64,000 bases of DNA from Candidatus Proelusimicrobium excrementi (GTDB lineage Bacteria > Elusimicrobiota > Elusimicrobia > Elusimicrobiales > Elusimicrobiaceae): assembly GCA_934643455.1 (NCBI GenBank), contig CAKUBV010000004.1:124001-188000 (forward strand), in the 5' to 3' direction. The translations under genes and the position numbers were made by a program. Below are positions 8,481 to 15,872 of the stretch, one piece after another (within the stretch, counting starts at the first letter, position 1; each line of letters begins with the position of its first letter). The notes under the pieces were generated by a model, which made no database searches, was not told the origin of the DNA, and saw nothing but the letters and a program-made list of their open reading frames with translations.

Positions 8481-9977
8481 CTATTTCAAAATCTCCGCCA
8501 GATATTTTTGCATTTGTTTTTCTACGGTTTTGAGTTCTTTATCAATGCGGATAATCTCTTGTTGTACGGCTTTAATATCCACGGGGGCCTCTTCTTCAAA
8601 CGTATCTACATAGCGCGGGATATTAAGATTAAAATCGTTCTCTTCTATCTCTTTTAACGTAGCTAAATGCGAGTATTTGGCTATTTCCTTGCGGTTTACA
8701 TAAGTATCCACTATTTTGGCAATGTGTTCGTCTGCCAGTTCGTTTTGGGCTTTGGCTGGTTTGAAATCTTTGCTAGCATCTATAAACAAAACGTCTTTGC
8801 GGGTTTCGTTCGGGGCGCCTTTTTCGCGGGTGCGGTCAAAAATTAAAATAGCTACCGGAATGCTGGTGGTAGTAAATAAGTTGGCCGGCAAACCAATGAC
8901 GGCATCCAACAAGTTTTCTTTAATGAGTGCCGTGCGGATAATTCCTTCTTTCCCGCCGCGAAATAGTACACCGTGCGGTACAATCACGGCCACACGGCCG
9001 GATTTAGCCCTGGCGGTTTCTATCATATGGCTGATAAAAGCGTAATCCCCTTTGCTGGCTGGGGGCATTCCACGGTAGAAACGGTTATATTTATCATTTT
9101 CGAGATGCTTATCGCCCCATTTATCTAAACTGAAAGGAGGATTTGCCACTACTACATCAAATTTCATCAGTTGGTCATTTTCCAACAAAAGCGGGTTGTT
9201 AAGGGTGTCACCCCATTCCAAGCGGGCGGAATCCTTGCCGTGCAGAAACATATTCATACGGGCCAAATTATAAGTAGAGCCGGTTTTTTCTTGTCCGTAA
9301 AGAGCGTAATCTTTGGAACCTTGTGCCTCAATTTCTTCCCCTGCCCACAGTAAAAGAGAGCCGGAGCCCATTGCGGGGTCGCAGATACGGTCCCCCGGTT
9401 TGGGCTGGGCCAGTTTGGCCAGTAACTTAGCTACTTGGCGGACCGTAAAAAATTCACCTGCCTTTTTGCCGGCATCGCTGCCAAAACGCTGGATAAGGTA
9501 CATATAGGAATTGCCTAAGATGTCGTCATTCACGTTCGTCAGGTCCAGAGTATAAAAGTCCTGGATGAGGTGACGCAGCATTTTGTTTTTCTGCATAGTA
9601 TCACCCAATGCTTGGGAGTTAAAATCTGCCAAGAACAAATTTTCTAAGCTGTTGGGGTTGGCTTCTTCAATGGCATGCAGGGCTTTATTAATGATTTCGC
9701 CAATGTTGTCTTTATTTTGTTGAGCGTAAATATCGTAGAAGCTGGCCCCTTCCGGAATACGGAAACGGGCATTACTCATTTTAAGGGCAATACGTTCTTT
9801 GTCGTTACCGTAGCGTTCTTCCCATTTGGCTCTTTCTTTTTTATGAAGGTCGCTAATATATTTATAAAACAGAAACGAAAGGATATAATCCTTGAACACG
9901 CCCCCGTCTACCGTTGTGCGTGAAGAATCGGCCGCGGCCCAAAGTTTGTTATTAATTTCATCTTGTGTATATTTCAT
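8481..9977 (-). CDS. hsdM: Type I restriction-modification DNA adenine methylase (HsdM)
   Basis: The N6-adenine methyltransferase subunit, 498 residues. The N-terminal helical domain (EINNKLWAAADSSRTTVD) leads to the SAM-binding motif DPAMGSGSLLLWAG (about 200-213) and the catalytic NPPF motif (279-282, in VVVANPPFSLDKWGDKH). FGSDAGKKAGEFFTVRQVAKLL before motif I is the usual HsdM signature. The start overlaps the preceding half-HsdS gene by ATGA, and an AGGAG site is present. It should methylate the adenine of the recognition site in an M2S complex and support HsdR cleavage of unmodified DNA. All motifs are intact. Confidence 0.97.
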   Translation of the reverse strand: MKYTQDEINNKLWAAADSSRTTVDGGVFKDYILSFLFYKYISDLHKKERAKWEERYGNDKERIALKMSNARFRIPEGASFYDIYAQQNKDNIGEIINKALHAIEEANPNSLENLFLADFNSQALGDTMQKNKMLRHLIQDFYTLDLTNVNDDILGNSYMYLIQRFGSDAGKKAGEFFTVRQVAKLLAKLAQPKPGDRICDPAMGSGSLLLWAGEEIEAQGSKDYALYGQEKTGSTYNLARMNMFLHGKDSARLEWGDTLNNPLLLENDQLMKFDVVVANPPFSLDKWGDKHLENDKYNRFYRGMPPASKGDYAFISHMIETARAKSGRVAVIVPHGVLFRGGKEGIIRTALIKENLLDAVIGLPANLFTTTSIPVAILIFDRTREKGAPNETRKDVLFIDASKDFKPAKAQNELADEHIAKIVDTYVNRKEIAKYSHLATLKEIEENDFNLNIPRYVDTFEEEAPVDIKAVQQEIIRIDKELKTVEKQMQKYLAEILK

Positions 9978-10540
9978 AAAACTCCTGTGTGTTGCGCCAT
10001 TAAGGCATCCAATAATTGTAACTGCAGTTTAAAACGTTGTTGTTGCAAAGCATTTTGTTTAATACAGCATTCGTATAAGTTAGACAGTTCTTTTTGCTGA
10101 GTTAATGACACGTCCGGAAGTGAAAGATTGGCTAAATCTTCTTTGCGAATTGAATGAAGTGTTGCAAATTTACTGACAACGCCTTTTAATGCCTGCTGTC
10201 CCTGTGCTGAATTTAACCAAAAAGCCAAAAAAGTAGAATCAATATGGGCAACAGTAGGACGAAGAATCCAAATGCCAGCAGAAGCCAACGTATCAGTATT
10301 GCTTTCCGCATGAAATGTTATGGCTTTAAAATGCACGCGGTTAGTTAGTAGCACATCTCCCTCTTTTAATATTGTTATATTCTTTGCCAGTTTAACATAG
10401 AGCGTAGGGAGTGTAGGTAAATTTTGTGCTAAAATATGAGCGGGTTGTACCAATGCCACATTTGGAGTTTTATTGTCTGGCAAAATGGCATTTCTTAAAG
10501 AATACCCACTATGGATAGATGTTAATTGTGATAATAACAT
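9974..10540 (-). CDS. Half-size HsdS-like protein (single target-recognition domain)
   Basis: A 188-residue protein that is the first gene of the minus-strand operon and overlaps hsdM by ATGA. It looks like one half of a specificity subunit: an N-terminal recognition-like part (LTSIHSGYSLRNAILPDNKT, then VALVQPAHIL and EGDVLLTNRV, TLASAGIWILRP) and a C-terminal helical region (LSLPDVSLTQQKELSNLYEC, then a Gln-rich helix). A separate full-length HsdS is encoded downstream at 6212-7402. Half-S proteins can dimerise and supply specificity, or this one may be a conserved accessory subunit of this operon type. Complete, with no sign of truncation. Confidence 0.8.
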   Translation of the reverse strand: MLLSQLTSIHSGYSLRNAILPDNKTPNVALVQPAHILAQNLPTLPTLYVKLAKNITILKEGDVLLTNRVHFKAITFHAESNTDTLASAGIWILRPTVAHIDSTFLAFWLNSAQGQQALKGVVSKFATLHSIRKEDLANLSLPDVSLTQQKELSNLYECCIKQNALQQQRFKLQLQLLDALMAQHTGVL

Positions 10541-10563
10541 ATTTATTAAAACCTCATTATCTA

Positions 10564-10592
10564 ATAATGTAAAATTTTGACTATTCTGTCAA
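10564..10592 (-). promoter_or_regulatory. Promoter of the restriction/TIR operon
   Basis: On the minus strand TTGACA (10592-10587), a 17-base spacer and CATTAT (10569-10564) form a sigma70-like promoter about 24 bases before the first ATG at 10540. Its -35 hexamer overlaps the -35 of a plus-strand promoter. Confidence 0.55.
10577..10592. promoter_or_regulatory. Palindromic operator-like site between divergent promoters
   Basis: TTGAC (10577-10581) and GTCAA (10588-10592) form an inverted repeat with a 6-base centre. The arms coincide with the -35 boxes of the divergent promoters, so a protein bound here could control both. Confidence 0.4.
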
Positions 10593-10604
10593 ATACGTTA
10601 TAAA
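10577..10604 (+). promoter_or_regulatory. Promoter for the small plus-strand ORF
   Basis: TTGACT (10577-10582), a 16-base spacer and TATAAA (10599-10604) lie about 60 bases upstream of the small ORF that starts at 10666. Confidence 0.5.
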
Positions 10605-10665
10605 ATAATTTATTTTTATTGACTTCTGGGGCGTTATAAGCGGTAATGTGTATAGGAGGGGATAT

Positions 10666-10878
10666 ATGACAGACTATACACAGTTTGCTGTTAAGGACTT
10701 GTGCTTAAAATGGATCGAAATGATTGGTCGTGCTATGCTGCCGGTTCGGCGCAGTCTAATCGTCAAATATCTAATGTGGTATGAACAAGCCAAGTGGGAT
10801 AAAGTATCCGAGCAATATGTGCGGAGAATCCTTGAACTGAGTTTTTTATCGCCAAAAATCGTACGGGCTAACTGGTAA
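10666..10878 (+). pseudogene. Small ORF resembling the C-terminal part of a serine recombinase (probable remnant)
   Basis: From the ATG at 10666, preceded by a strong AGGAGGGG site, the frame gives 70 residues. The stretch EQYVRRILELSFLSPKIVRA resembles the DNA-binding tail common in large and invertase-type serine recombinases (pattern Y-V-x-R-I/L-L-x-L-x-F-L-x-P-x-I-V). After the TAA the same frame continues with TAGRLYIKALT and a further stop, which also fits the family's GxQPxxLTxxxL region. So the gene looks like a recombinase tail broken by stops. No catalytic domain is present. Its position at the island edge next to the tRNA would fit the remains of an integration gene. Alternatively it is a genuine small protein expressed from the promoter upstream. 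The family call rests on pattern memory only. Confidence 0.45.
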
Positions 10879-11221
10879 ACAGCCGGCAGACTGTACATTA
10901 AAGCACTTACTATCTATCCATACACCAAACTGGTGTGAACAGGAAGAAATCTTCTTCCGATAAACAACTTCACCGAACGAAAAACAGCATAAACTTATAA
11001 AGAAAACCATAAAACGGAAAATTCGCCCGGGCCCGAAAATGTTCCGCAGTATCCGCGCCGGCGCTTTCATTAAAAATGAGGTAGCCAAATGTCAGGAGTT
11101 TTCAAAATAAAAAGCCCTAGTTCCAGGCGTTTGCGAGGAAGGAATACCGGGAAAACGCGCCGAAGGCGGAGGTATCCGACTGAGCAAACAACAAAGAAAA
11201 AGGGCTTTTTAGTAAGAAAAC
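10879..11221. other. Intergenic stretch at right island edge
   Basis: No intact gene is visible. The first part (to about 10990) continues the recombinase-like frame through stop codons. The middle is AT-rich sequence of unknown origin. The last part is the right copy of the direct repeat that runs into the tRNA-Ser 3' end. An 80-codon minus-strand open frame here has no ribosome-binding site and no recognisable protein features. Confidence 0.5.
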
Positions 11222-11233
11222 TGGCGGAGAGGG
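11103..11233. repeat. Direct repeat, right copy (joined to tRNA-Ser 3' end)
   Basis: 131 bases nearly identical to 1698-1829. The last 12 bases belong to the tRNA-Ser gene, the rest is the region just downstream of it on the minus strand. An inverted pair AAAAAGCCCT (11109-11118) and AGGGCTTTTT (11201-11210) encloses about 80 bases with an inner CGCC/GGCG hairpin, so the tRNA transcript may end in a structured terminator. Confidence 0.75.
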
Positions 11234-11311
11234 AGGGATTCGAACCCACGGTACGGTTTCCCGCACACTTGTTTTCAAGACAAGCGCCTTAAACCACTCG
11301 GCCACCTCTCC
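11222..11311 (-). tRNA. tRNA-Ser (anticodon UGA)
   Basis: The minus strand folds into a class II tRNA of 90 bases with encoded CCA. The acceptor stem is GGAGAGG / CCTCTCC with discriminator G, the D-arm is GCCGAGTGGTTTAAGGC, the anticodon stem CTTGT / ACAAG holds loop CTTGAAA (anticodon UGA), a long variable arm TGCGGGAAACCGTA follows, and the T-loop is TTCGAAT. The T-stem GTGGG / CCCTC has one T-T mismatch, which is unusual but does not break the fold. It marks the right boundary of the island. Confidence 0.93.
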
Positions 11312-11430
11312 AAAAATCCTATATAAAATCCTATATTAATATAATTTTATCAATTATTTGATTATATTTCCATAAAATTATCCGTTTTATTTTGCCGATT
11401 ACCCTCCGCTTTGCACGGCCTATTGCGGTT

Positions 11431-11458
11431 TTGCCCGCCTTATAAACAATGCTATAAT
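11431..11458 (+). promoter_or_regulatory. Promoter giving a probably leaderless mRNA
   Basis: TTGCCC (11431-11436), a 16-base spacer and a perfect TATAAT (11453-11458) end only six bases before the ATG at 11465, where transcription should start. There is no ribosome-binding site between them. Confidence 0.55.
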
Positions 11459-11464
11459 AATAAT

Positions 11465-12103
11465 ATGAAAGATAAAGCCAAGATAGTATACAGATTTCAA
11501 AATAATCTTTATATAAATCTTACAAACAGATGCCCGAACGCCTGCGTCTTTTGTATAAAGACGAAGTTTTCCATGGTGTTTAACGGTTATAATCTTAACC
11601 TTGAGGGCAGGGAGCCTTCCGCCGAAGAAGTGCTTGAAGAGATTTACAAGCAAACCAAAGAGGGCCGCGTCGGCCAAATAGTGTTCTGCGGCTACGGCGA
11701 ACCTACTATGCGTCTTAATGTTTTGCTTGAGGTCGCCTCCGCTCTTAAAGCCAAAATGGCCGCCGGCGAATACCCTAAAACGCCGATAAGGCTTAATACT
11801 TTGGGCCTCGGCAATTTGGTGCACGGGCGCGATATAACAGGCGATTTGGCCAAAACGCTCGACAGCGTCAGCATAAGCATAAATTCCCCTAAAGAAGAAG
11901 AATGGCTTTCTATAGTGCGCCCTCTGCCGCAATATAAGGAGCGCGGCTACAAAAGCGTTTTGGAATTTATAAAACTTCTGGCTTCAAAAATGGAAGACGT
12001 AACCGTTACAATAGTGGATAAACAGGGAATTGACGCGGAAAAGACCAAAGAACTGGCTTTAAGCCTGGGCGCGAAATTCCGCCTTAGGGAGTTTATAGCA
12101 TGA
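11465..12103 (+). CDS. Radical SAM protein, TatD-associated type
   Basis: A 212-residue radical SAM enzyme started at the ATG at 11465; an upstream in-frame start at 11411 would precede the TATAAT promoter box and is rejected. The cluster motif CPNACVFC (CxxxCxxC, about residues 24-31) follows NLYINLTNR, and GQIVFCGYGEPTMR and SVSISINSP are the usual later strands. This short type resembles the radical SAM proteins associated with TatD nucleases (TIGR04038-like), whose reaction is unknown. It starts an operon with the CBM48 protein, tsaE, tsaB, rimI and a TPR gene; most junctions are ATGA overlaps, which implies translational coupling. Confidence 0.85.
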   Translation: MKDKAKIVYRFQNNLYINLTNRCPNACVFCIKTKFSMVFNGYNLNLEGREPSAEEVLEEIYKQTKEGRVGQIVFCGYGEPTMRLNVLLEVASALKAKMAAGEYPKTPIRLNTLGLGNLVHGRDITGDLAKTLDSVSISINSPKEEEWLSIVRPLPQYKERGYKSVLEFIKLLASKMEDVTVTIVDKQGIDAEKTKELALSLGAKFRLREFIA

Positions 12104-12537
12104 CGCAGCGTCCCTCCGCGCTTACGGTTTTGTTTTTCAGCCTTATTCTTTGCCTGGGTGTGGTTTTGCTGCTTAACGCTTTCTTTTCCTATTACGATTA
12201 TTCTTCCGCCTTGCGTTTGGCCAAAAGCAAAAATTCCGAGGCCGAGGTAAAAAGCCGGGAGCATAAAATAAGCGATATAGCTTTGCGCAAAGTGCGCTTT
12301 ACGCTTAATATGCCCGAAGCGAAAGAAGTTTACGTCGTAGCCAATTTCAGTTTGTGGGAAGCCCACAAAATAAAACTGGAAAAGGGCGATAACGGCGTTT
12401 TCAGCAATTTGATAGTTTTGCCGCAAGGCGAATACAAATATTATTTTGAAGTTGACGGCAAGCCCGTTGCCGATCCTTCCAATACAGACAGCGTGGAATA
12501 CAACGGAAAAACCGTCAATTTGAGAACGGTGATATGA
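12100..12537 (+). CDS. Membrane-anchored CBM48 (glycogen-binding-like) domain protein
   Basis: A 145-residue protein with one N-terminal membrane helix (about 8-28, VLFFSLILCLGVVLLLNAFF) followed by a short linker and a beta-sandwich domain (about 60-145). VRFTLNMPEAKEVYVVANFS, LWEAHKIKLEK, VFSNLIVLPQGEYKYYFEVDG and ADPSN match the CBM48/AMPK glycogen-binding fold (pattern F-x-W at the first loop, G-x-Y-x-Y-x-F-x-V-D-G at the end). The start overlaps the radical SAM stop (ATGA), the end overlaps tsaE (ATGA). Membrane-tethered versions may bind polysaccharide or act as a protein interaction module; the ligand is unknown. Confidence 0.75.
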   Translation: MTQRPSALTVLFFSLILCLGVVLLLNAFFSYYDYSSALRLAKSKNSEAEVKSREHKISDIALRKVRFTLNMPEAKEVYVVANFSLWEAHKIKLEKGDNGVFSNLIVLPQGEYKYYFEVDGKPVADPSNTDSVEYNGKTVNLRTVI

Positions 12538-13025
12538 TGCCGGCTGATTTTACTTTTACTTCTATCTCTCCTGAACAAACTTCCTCTTTGGCGGAAGCTT
12601 TGGCTTCTTTGCTTAAGGGGGGGGAGATACTGTTTTTCAAAGGGCCGATAGGCGCGGGCAAAACGGTTATGGTAAAGGCCGTAGCCAAATATTTCGGTTT
12701 TAAAAAGCAGCCGGCCAGCGCAAGCTTCAGCCTGATGAAGAAGTACAAAAACAAAAACATTACGCTTTACCACGCGGATTTGTTCCGTCTGGATTCCGGC
12801 GAAATGTTCAACCTCGGCTTTGAAGAAATGCTGGAAGACGAAACCGGCGTTTTGCTGATAGAATGGCCGGGCGCGGCGGAAAGCTTTTTCCCCAAGGACA
12901 GGCTGGAAATAGAAGTTATTTTAAAAAGCGGAAATGAACGCGATATAAAATTAGGCGCGGGCGGCCGCGTAAGCCGCGCATTATTGGATAATTTATGCAA
13001 ACTGACGGAAAAAAAGAAAATATAA
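12534..13025 (+). CDS. tsaE: tRNA threonylcarbamoyladenosine biosynthesis ATPase TsaE
   Basis: A 163-residue P-loop protein with GPIGAGKT (about 37-44), a switch-like SFSLMKKYKN with LYHADLFRLD, and the closing LLIEWPGAAESFFP, all typical of TsaE. TsaE works with TsaB and TsaD in the cytoplasm to make the t6A37 modification of ANN-decoding tRNAs, using ATP to reset the complex. The next gene is tsaB, which it overlaps by 31 bases, a classic arrangement. TsaD and TsaC are not in the window. Two adjacent ATGs (12534 and 12537) could serve as start. Confidence 0.94.
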   Translation: MMPADFTFTSISPEQTSSLAEALASLLKGGEILFFKGPIGAGKTVMVKAVAKYFGFKKQPASASFSLMKKYKNKNITLYHADLFRLDSGEMFNLGFEEMLEDETGVLLIEWPGAAESFFPKDRLEIEVILKSGNERDIKLGAGGRVSRALLDNLCKLTEKKKI

Positions 13026-13702
13026 CTTTAGCTTTGGACAGCACCTCTTCCCCTCTTTATATGGTGTTGGATTGCGGCGGCGAAGTTTACCGCGCGCGCA
13101 AGGCCGGCATAAAGCAGGAGGAACTGCTCTTCCCGGCTTTAAACAAATTGTTCGCCAAAGCCGGCGTAAAACTTAAAGACGTTACGCGCTTTTTCTATGT
13201 AAAAGGCCCCGGCCGTTTTACTGGGATAAGAATAGGCATAACATTGGCTTCCGTCTTAAGCGAAATCAACGGGGTACAGTCCTCTTCCGCGGATTTGTTT
13301 GAAATTTTAAAGTATCAGGCCGAAAATTCCGCCGAATATAAAAAGTGGCAAAAAGCCAATCCGGGCGGCGTTTTATGCCTGATAATACACGCTTTCAGGG
13401 AAGAATATTTTTCGTTGTTATGCACCGAAAACGCCTCCCCCCGCTGGTCTTCCTGGGAAGAGCTTGAAGCGGAGCTTATAAACGGCGGCAGACCGCTTTT
13501 CGTATGCGGCTGGGACAGGGAAAGAGCTTCCCTTAAGGAGAAACTCCCCGCAAATTGCGTTTACGCGTCTGCGCGTTTAAACAAAATCAACGCTTCTTCA
13601 ATGTTGGAACTCTGTGATAAGCTTACGGGAAAACAAACTTTGGAAGAAGTGCTTAAACCTCTTTACCTTAAGCCCGCCCGTTTTGAATTATGCGGCAAAT
13701 AA
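12995..13702 (+). CDS. tsaB: tRNA threonylcarbamoyladenosine biosynthesis protein TsaB
   Basis: A 235-residue TsaB (YeaZ) protein of the ASKHA fold: ITLALDSTSSPLYMVL at the start, EELLFPALNKLFAKAGVKLKDV, and VKGPGRFTGIRIGITLASVL (about 69-88), the best conserved TsaB segment. TsaB is a non-catalytic scaffold for TsaD and TsaE. It overlaps tsaE by 31 bases and rimI by 13 bases. The C-terminal half is divergent, as usual for the family, and ends in VLKPLYLKPARFE, the common TsaB tail. Confidence 0.93.
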   Translation: MQTDGKKENITLALDSTSSPLYMVLDCGGEVYRARKAGIKQEELLFPALNKLFAKAGVKLKDVTRFFYVKGPGRFTGIRIGITLASVLSEINGVQSSSADLFEILKYQAENSAEYKKWQKANPGGVLCLIIHAFREEYFSLLCTENASPRWSSWEELEAELINGGRPLFVCGWDRERASLKEKLPANCVYASARLNKINASSMLELCDKLTGKQTLEEVLKPLYLKPARFELCGK

Positions 13703-14130
13703 TTCGCTCCGCCTCGGCTGATGACGCGGAAGCTTTGGCTCTTTTGGCCCGCTCAAGCGATTTTTGCGCCCATTGGAGCCGGGCCGAGTTTGAAGCCGAA
13801 ATCAAGAACGGCTTTTCCAGAATATTTACAATAGTTAAAGATGATATCTTGGCGGGTTTTATAGCTTTCCGCTTTTGTCTGCAGGATGCGGAATTGACTA
13901 ATTTTGCCGTTTCTCCGGCCTTTTACCGGTGCGGTTTAGGTTCTTCCCTGCTGGAATACGGCCTTAAAAAAGCGGTGGAAGAAAATGTGCTTTGCGTGAC
14001 GCTGGAAGTCAACGAGCGCAACGCCCCGGCGGCCGCGCTTTACCGCAAATTTCTTTTTAAAACCGTAAATATAAGAAAAAAGTTTTATAATAATACTGAT
14101 AACGCCCTTTTGATGTTAAGGAATTTATGA
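13690..14130 (+). CDS. rimI: GNAT acetyltransferase, RimI type
   Basis: A 146-residue GNAT protein. It has IIRSASADDAEALALLARSS, then HWSRAEFEAEI, AELTNFAVSPAFYRCGLGSSLL (acetyl-CoA pyrophosphate loop, about 66-87, with RCGLGSSL in place of the common RxxGxG), LEVNERNAPAAALYRKFLFK and a final segment with tyrosine. RimI acetylates the N-terminal alanine of ribosomal protein S18. The tsaE-tsaB-rimI order is widespread, which supports the name. It overlaps tsaB and is joined to the following TPR gene by ATGA. Confidence 0.9.
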   Translation: MRQIIRSASADDAEALALLARSSDFCAHWSRAEFEAEIKNGFSRIFTIVKDDILAGFIAFRFCLQDAELTNFAVSPAFYRCGLGSSLLEYGLKKAVEENVLCVTLEVNERNAPAAALYRKFLFKTVNIRKKFYNNTDNALLMLRNL

Positions 14131-15764
14131 ACGGAAAAAATTTATCTCTTTTAATTTGTTTGTTTATGTCCGCACAGCTTTTTTGCGCCGCGGCCGATTT
14201 GCCGGGGGAAATTAAGGCCGGCGTATCCGCGGATGATTCCGCCTCTTCTCAGGAAGCCGCCCTTAAAGCTTACGGCGGGGAATTTTACTTAAAATTTATT
14301 GAAGCCGCTTATTATGAGAAGCAGGGTAAATACTCAGCCGCTTTTCCGATTTATGAGGCGCTCTATAAATCCGCTCCCGGCGATAAAGTTTTGCTTTCGT
14401 CTTTATCCGCGCTTTCTTTGGAGCTGCAGGACGTACAAGCCATGAACAAATATATTCCGGCTTATTACGCGCTTGCCCCGCAGGAGGCCGACGCCATGGC
14501 CATGAAGGCCGGGCTTTTGTGGAGCCAAGGCGGCCTTAAAGACGCGGCCGAACTTTATAAATCCGCATTGGAAAAGAGCCCCGACAATTCCGAAATTATC
14601 ATAAAGTACGTAACGCTTTTAAGCGCGCTTGACGGTGATGAAGCCATAAAATATCTGGAAGATCTTTCCGCCCGCTATCCGTCCATGGGCCCTGTTATAG
14701 CCGTAAACATAGCGGATCTGTATTTAAAACAGAACGACAAAGACTCCGCCGTAAAATATCTTAAAGATTACATTGCGCGCAATCCTTATGATTCCGAACC
14801 TTATACGGTGCTTGCCGGCATTTACGAGGCTTCAGGCCGCCCGGCGGAGGCTTTGCGGGTTTATATCTCAATGGATAAGGCGGGGCTGGCTTCGGCTGAG
14901 GTTTTGGTTAAAATAGGCGCATATTACACTTTGGACGGCAAAAAGAATGAGGCTTTAACGTATTTTCGCCGCGCGAAAAATCTTGATAACGGTCAGCCGG
15001 CGGCGGCCCAGTTTTTGGTTTTGGACGCGCAAAACCGCGGCGATTACGCTTCGGCCGTCAAATTTCTTAAAGAAAGTTCCGCCTATGAAGCGGAGCCGTC
15101 TTTCCATATAAGGGCCAGTTATTTTCTTTCCCGTGCGGGCAAGCCGGAAGAATCCGCCCAGCTCCTTAAAGAAGCTTACGAAAAATTCCCCGACGACGCG
15201 GAAATAGTTTTTTACTATGCGCTTGCGCTTATGGATTTGCAGCAATGGAGCGAGGCGGAAGCAATACTTGCCTCTGCTTTAAATTCCGACATTAAAAGCG
15301 AGAGCATTCTTTTAAATTACGCCGTTACGCTTGAACGCCAAAAGAAATACAAAAAAATGGAAGCCCAGCTTAAACAACTGCTTGAGCTTGACCCAAACAA
15401 TGCCGAAGCTTTGAATTTTTACGGCTATTATCTAGTGGATAAAACCCGCCGCATTGAAGAAGGCGGCAAATATATAAAATCCGCCGTCGCGCTTAACCCG
15501 GAAGATGCCGCATTTGTGGATTCTTTGGCGTGGTACTATTATAAAAAGGGCGATTATGCGGAAGCCTACCGCATTTTAAGTTCAATTCCGGCGCAAAGCG
15601 TTAAAGCTTTAAACGACGCTGAAATTTGGCTTCATTTGGGGCAAACGGCTCAGCGCCTTGAACTTTGGAAAGAAGCCGCCGATTACTATAAAGCCGTCCT
15701 TGAATTGGACCCTCAAAATAAGACCGCGGCAAAAAATTTGAAAAAAGTTTCCAAAAAAATATAA
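14127..15764 (+). CDS. Secreted TPR-repeat protein
   Basis: A 545-residue protein with a signal peptide (about 1-23, ICLFMSAQLFCAAA) and then roughly a dozen TPR units from residue 45 to the end. Clear units include GKYSAAFPIYEALYKSAPGD, GLKDAAELYKSALEKSPDN, NDKDSAVKYLKDYIARNPYD and LWKEAADYYKAVLELDPQNK. It should act in the periplasm or at the inner face of the outer membrane as a scaffold. It ends the radical SAM-tsaE-tsaB-rimI operon (ATGA overlap with rimI). No enzymatic domain is seen. One of three secreted TPR proteins in the window. Confidence 0.85.
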   Translation: MNGKNLSLLICLFMSAQLFCAAADLPGEIKAGVSADDSASSQEAALKAYGGEFYLKFIEAAYYEKQGKYSAAFPIYEALYKSAPGDKVLLSSLSALSLELQDVQAMNKYIPAYYALAPQEADAMAMKAGLLWSQGGLKDAAELYKSALEKSPDNSEIIIKYVTLLSALDGDEAIKYLEDLSARYPSMGPVIAVNIADLYLKQNDKDSAVKYLKDYIARNPYDSEPYTVLAGIYEASGRPAEALRVYISMDKAGLASAEVLVKIGAYYTLDGKKNEALTYFRRAKNLDNGQPAAAQFLVLDAQNRGDYASAVKFLKESSAYEAEPSFHIRASYFLSRAGKPEESAQLLKEAYEKFPDDAEIVFYYALALMDLQQWSEAEAILASALNSDIKSESILLNYAVTLERQKKYKKMEAQLKQLLELDPNNAEALNFYGYYLVDKTRRIEEGGKYIKSAVALNPEDAAFVDSLAWYYYKKGDYAEAYRILSSIPAQSVKALNDAEIWLHLGQTAQRLELWKEAADYYKAVLELDPQNKTAAKNLKKVSKKI

Positions 15765-15872
15765 GTTTAAAGTAAAATATACTTAAGTAAACGGGATTTT
15801 TGTTTTTTATTGACGCAGCTTTAAGGTCTGTGCCGTTTTTTGTTTTATATAAATTGTATTAAGGATTATCTC

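Noticed and set aside
10846..11088. Minus-strand open frame of 80 residues at the island edge
   Set aside because: No ribosome-binding site, odd composition and no domain; it lies opposite the recombinase-like remnant.
11117..11305. Minus-strand open frame of 62 residues starting in the tRNA
   Set aside because: It reads through the tRNA-Ser gene and the repeat. The tRNA explains this sequence better.
15840..15872. TTG start 33 bases upstream of the first giant gene
   Set aside because: The ATG at 15873 has an AAGGA site at good distance and begins a proper signal peptide.
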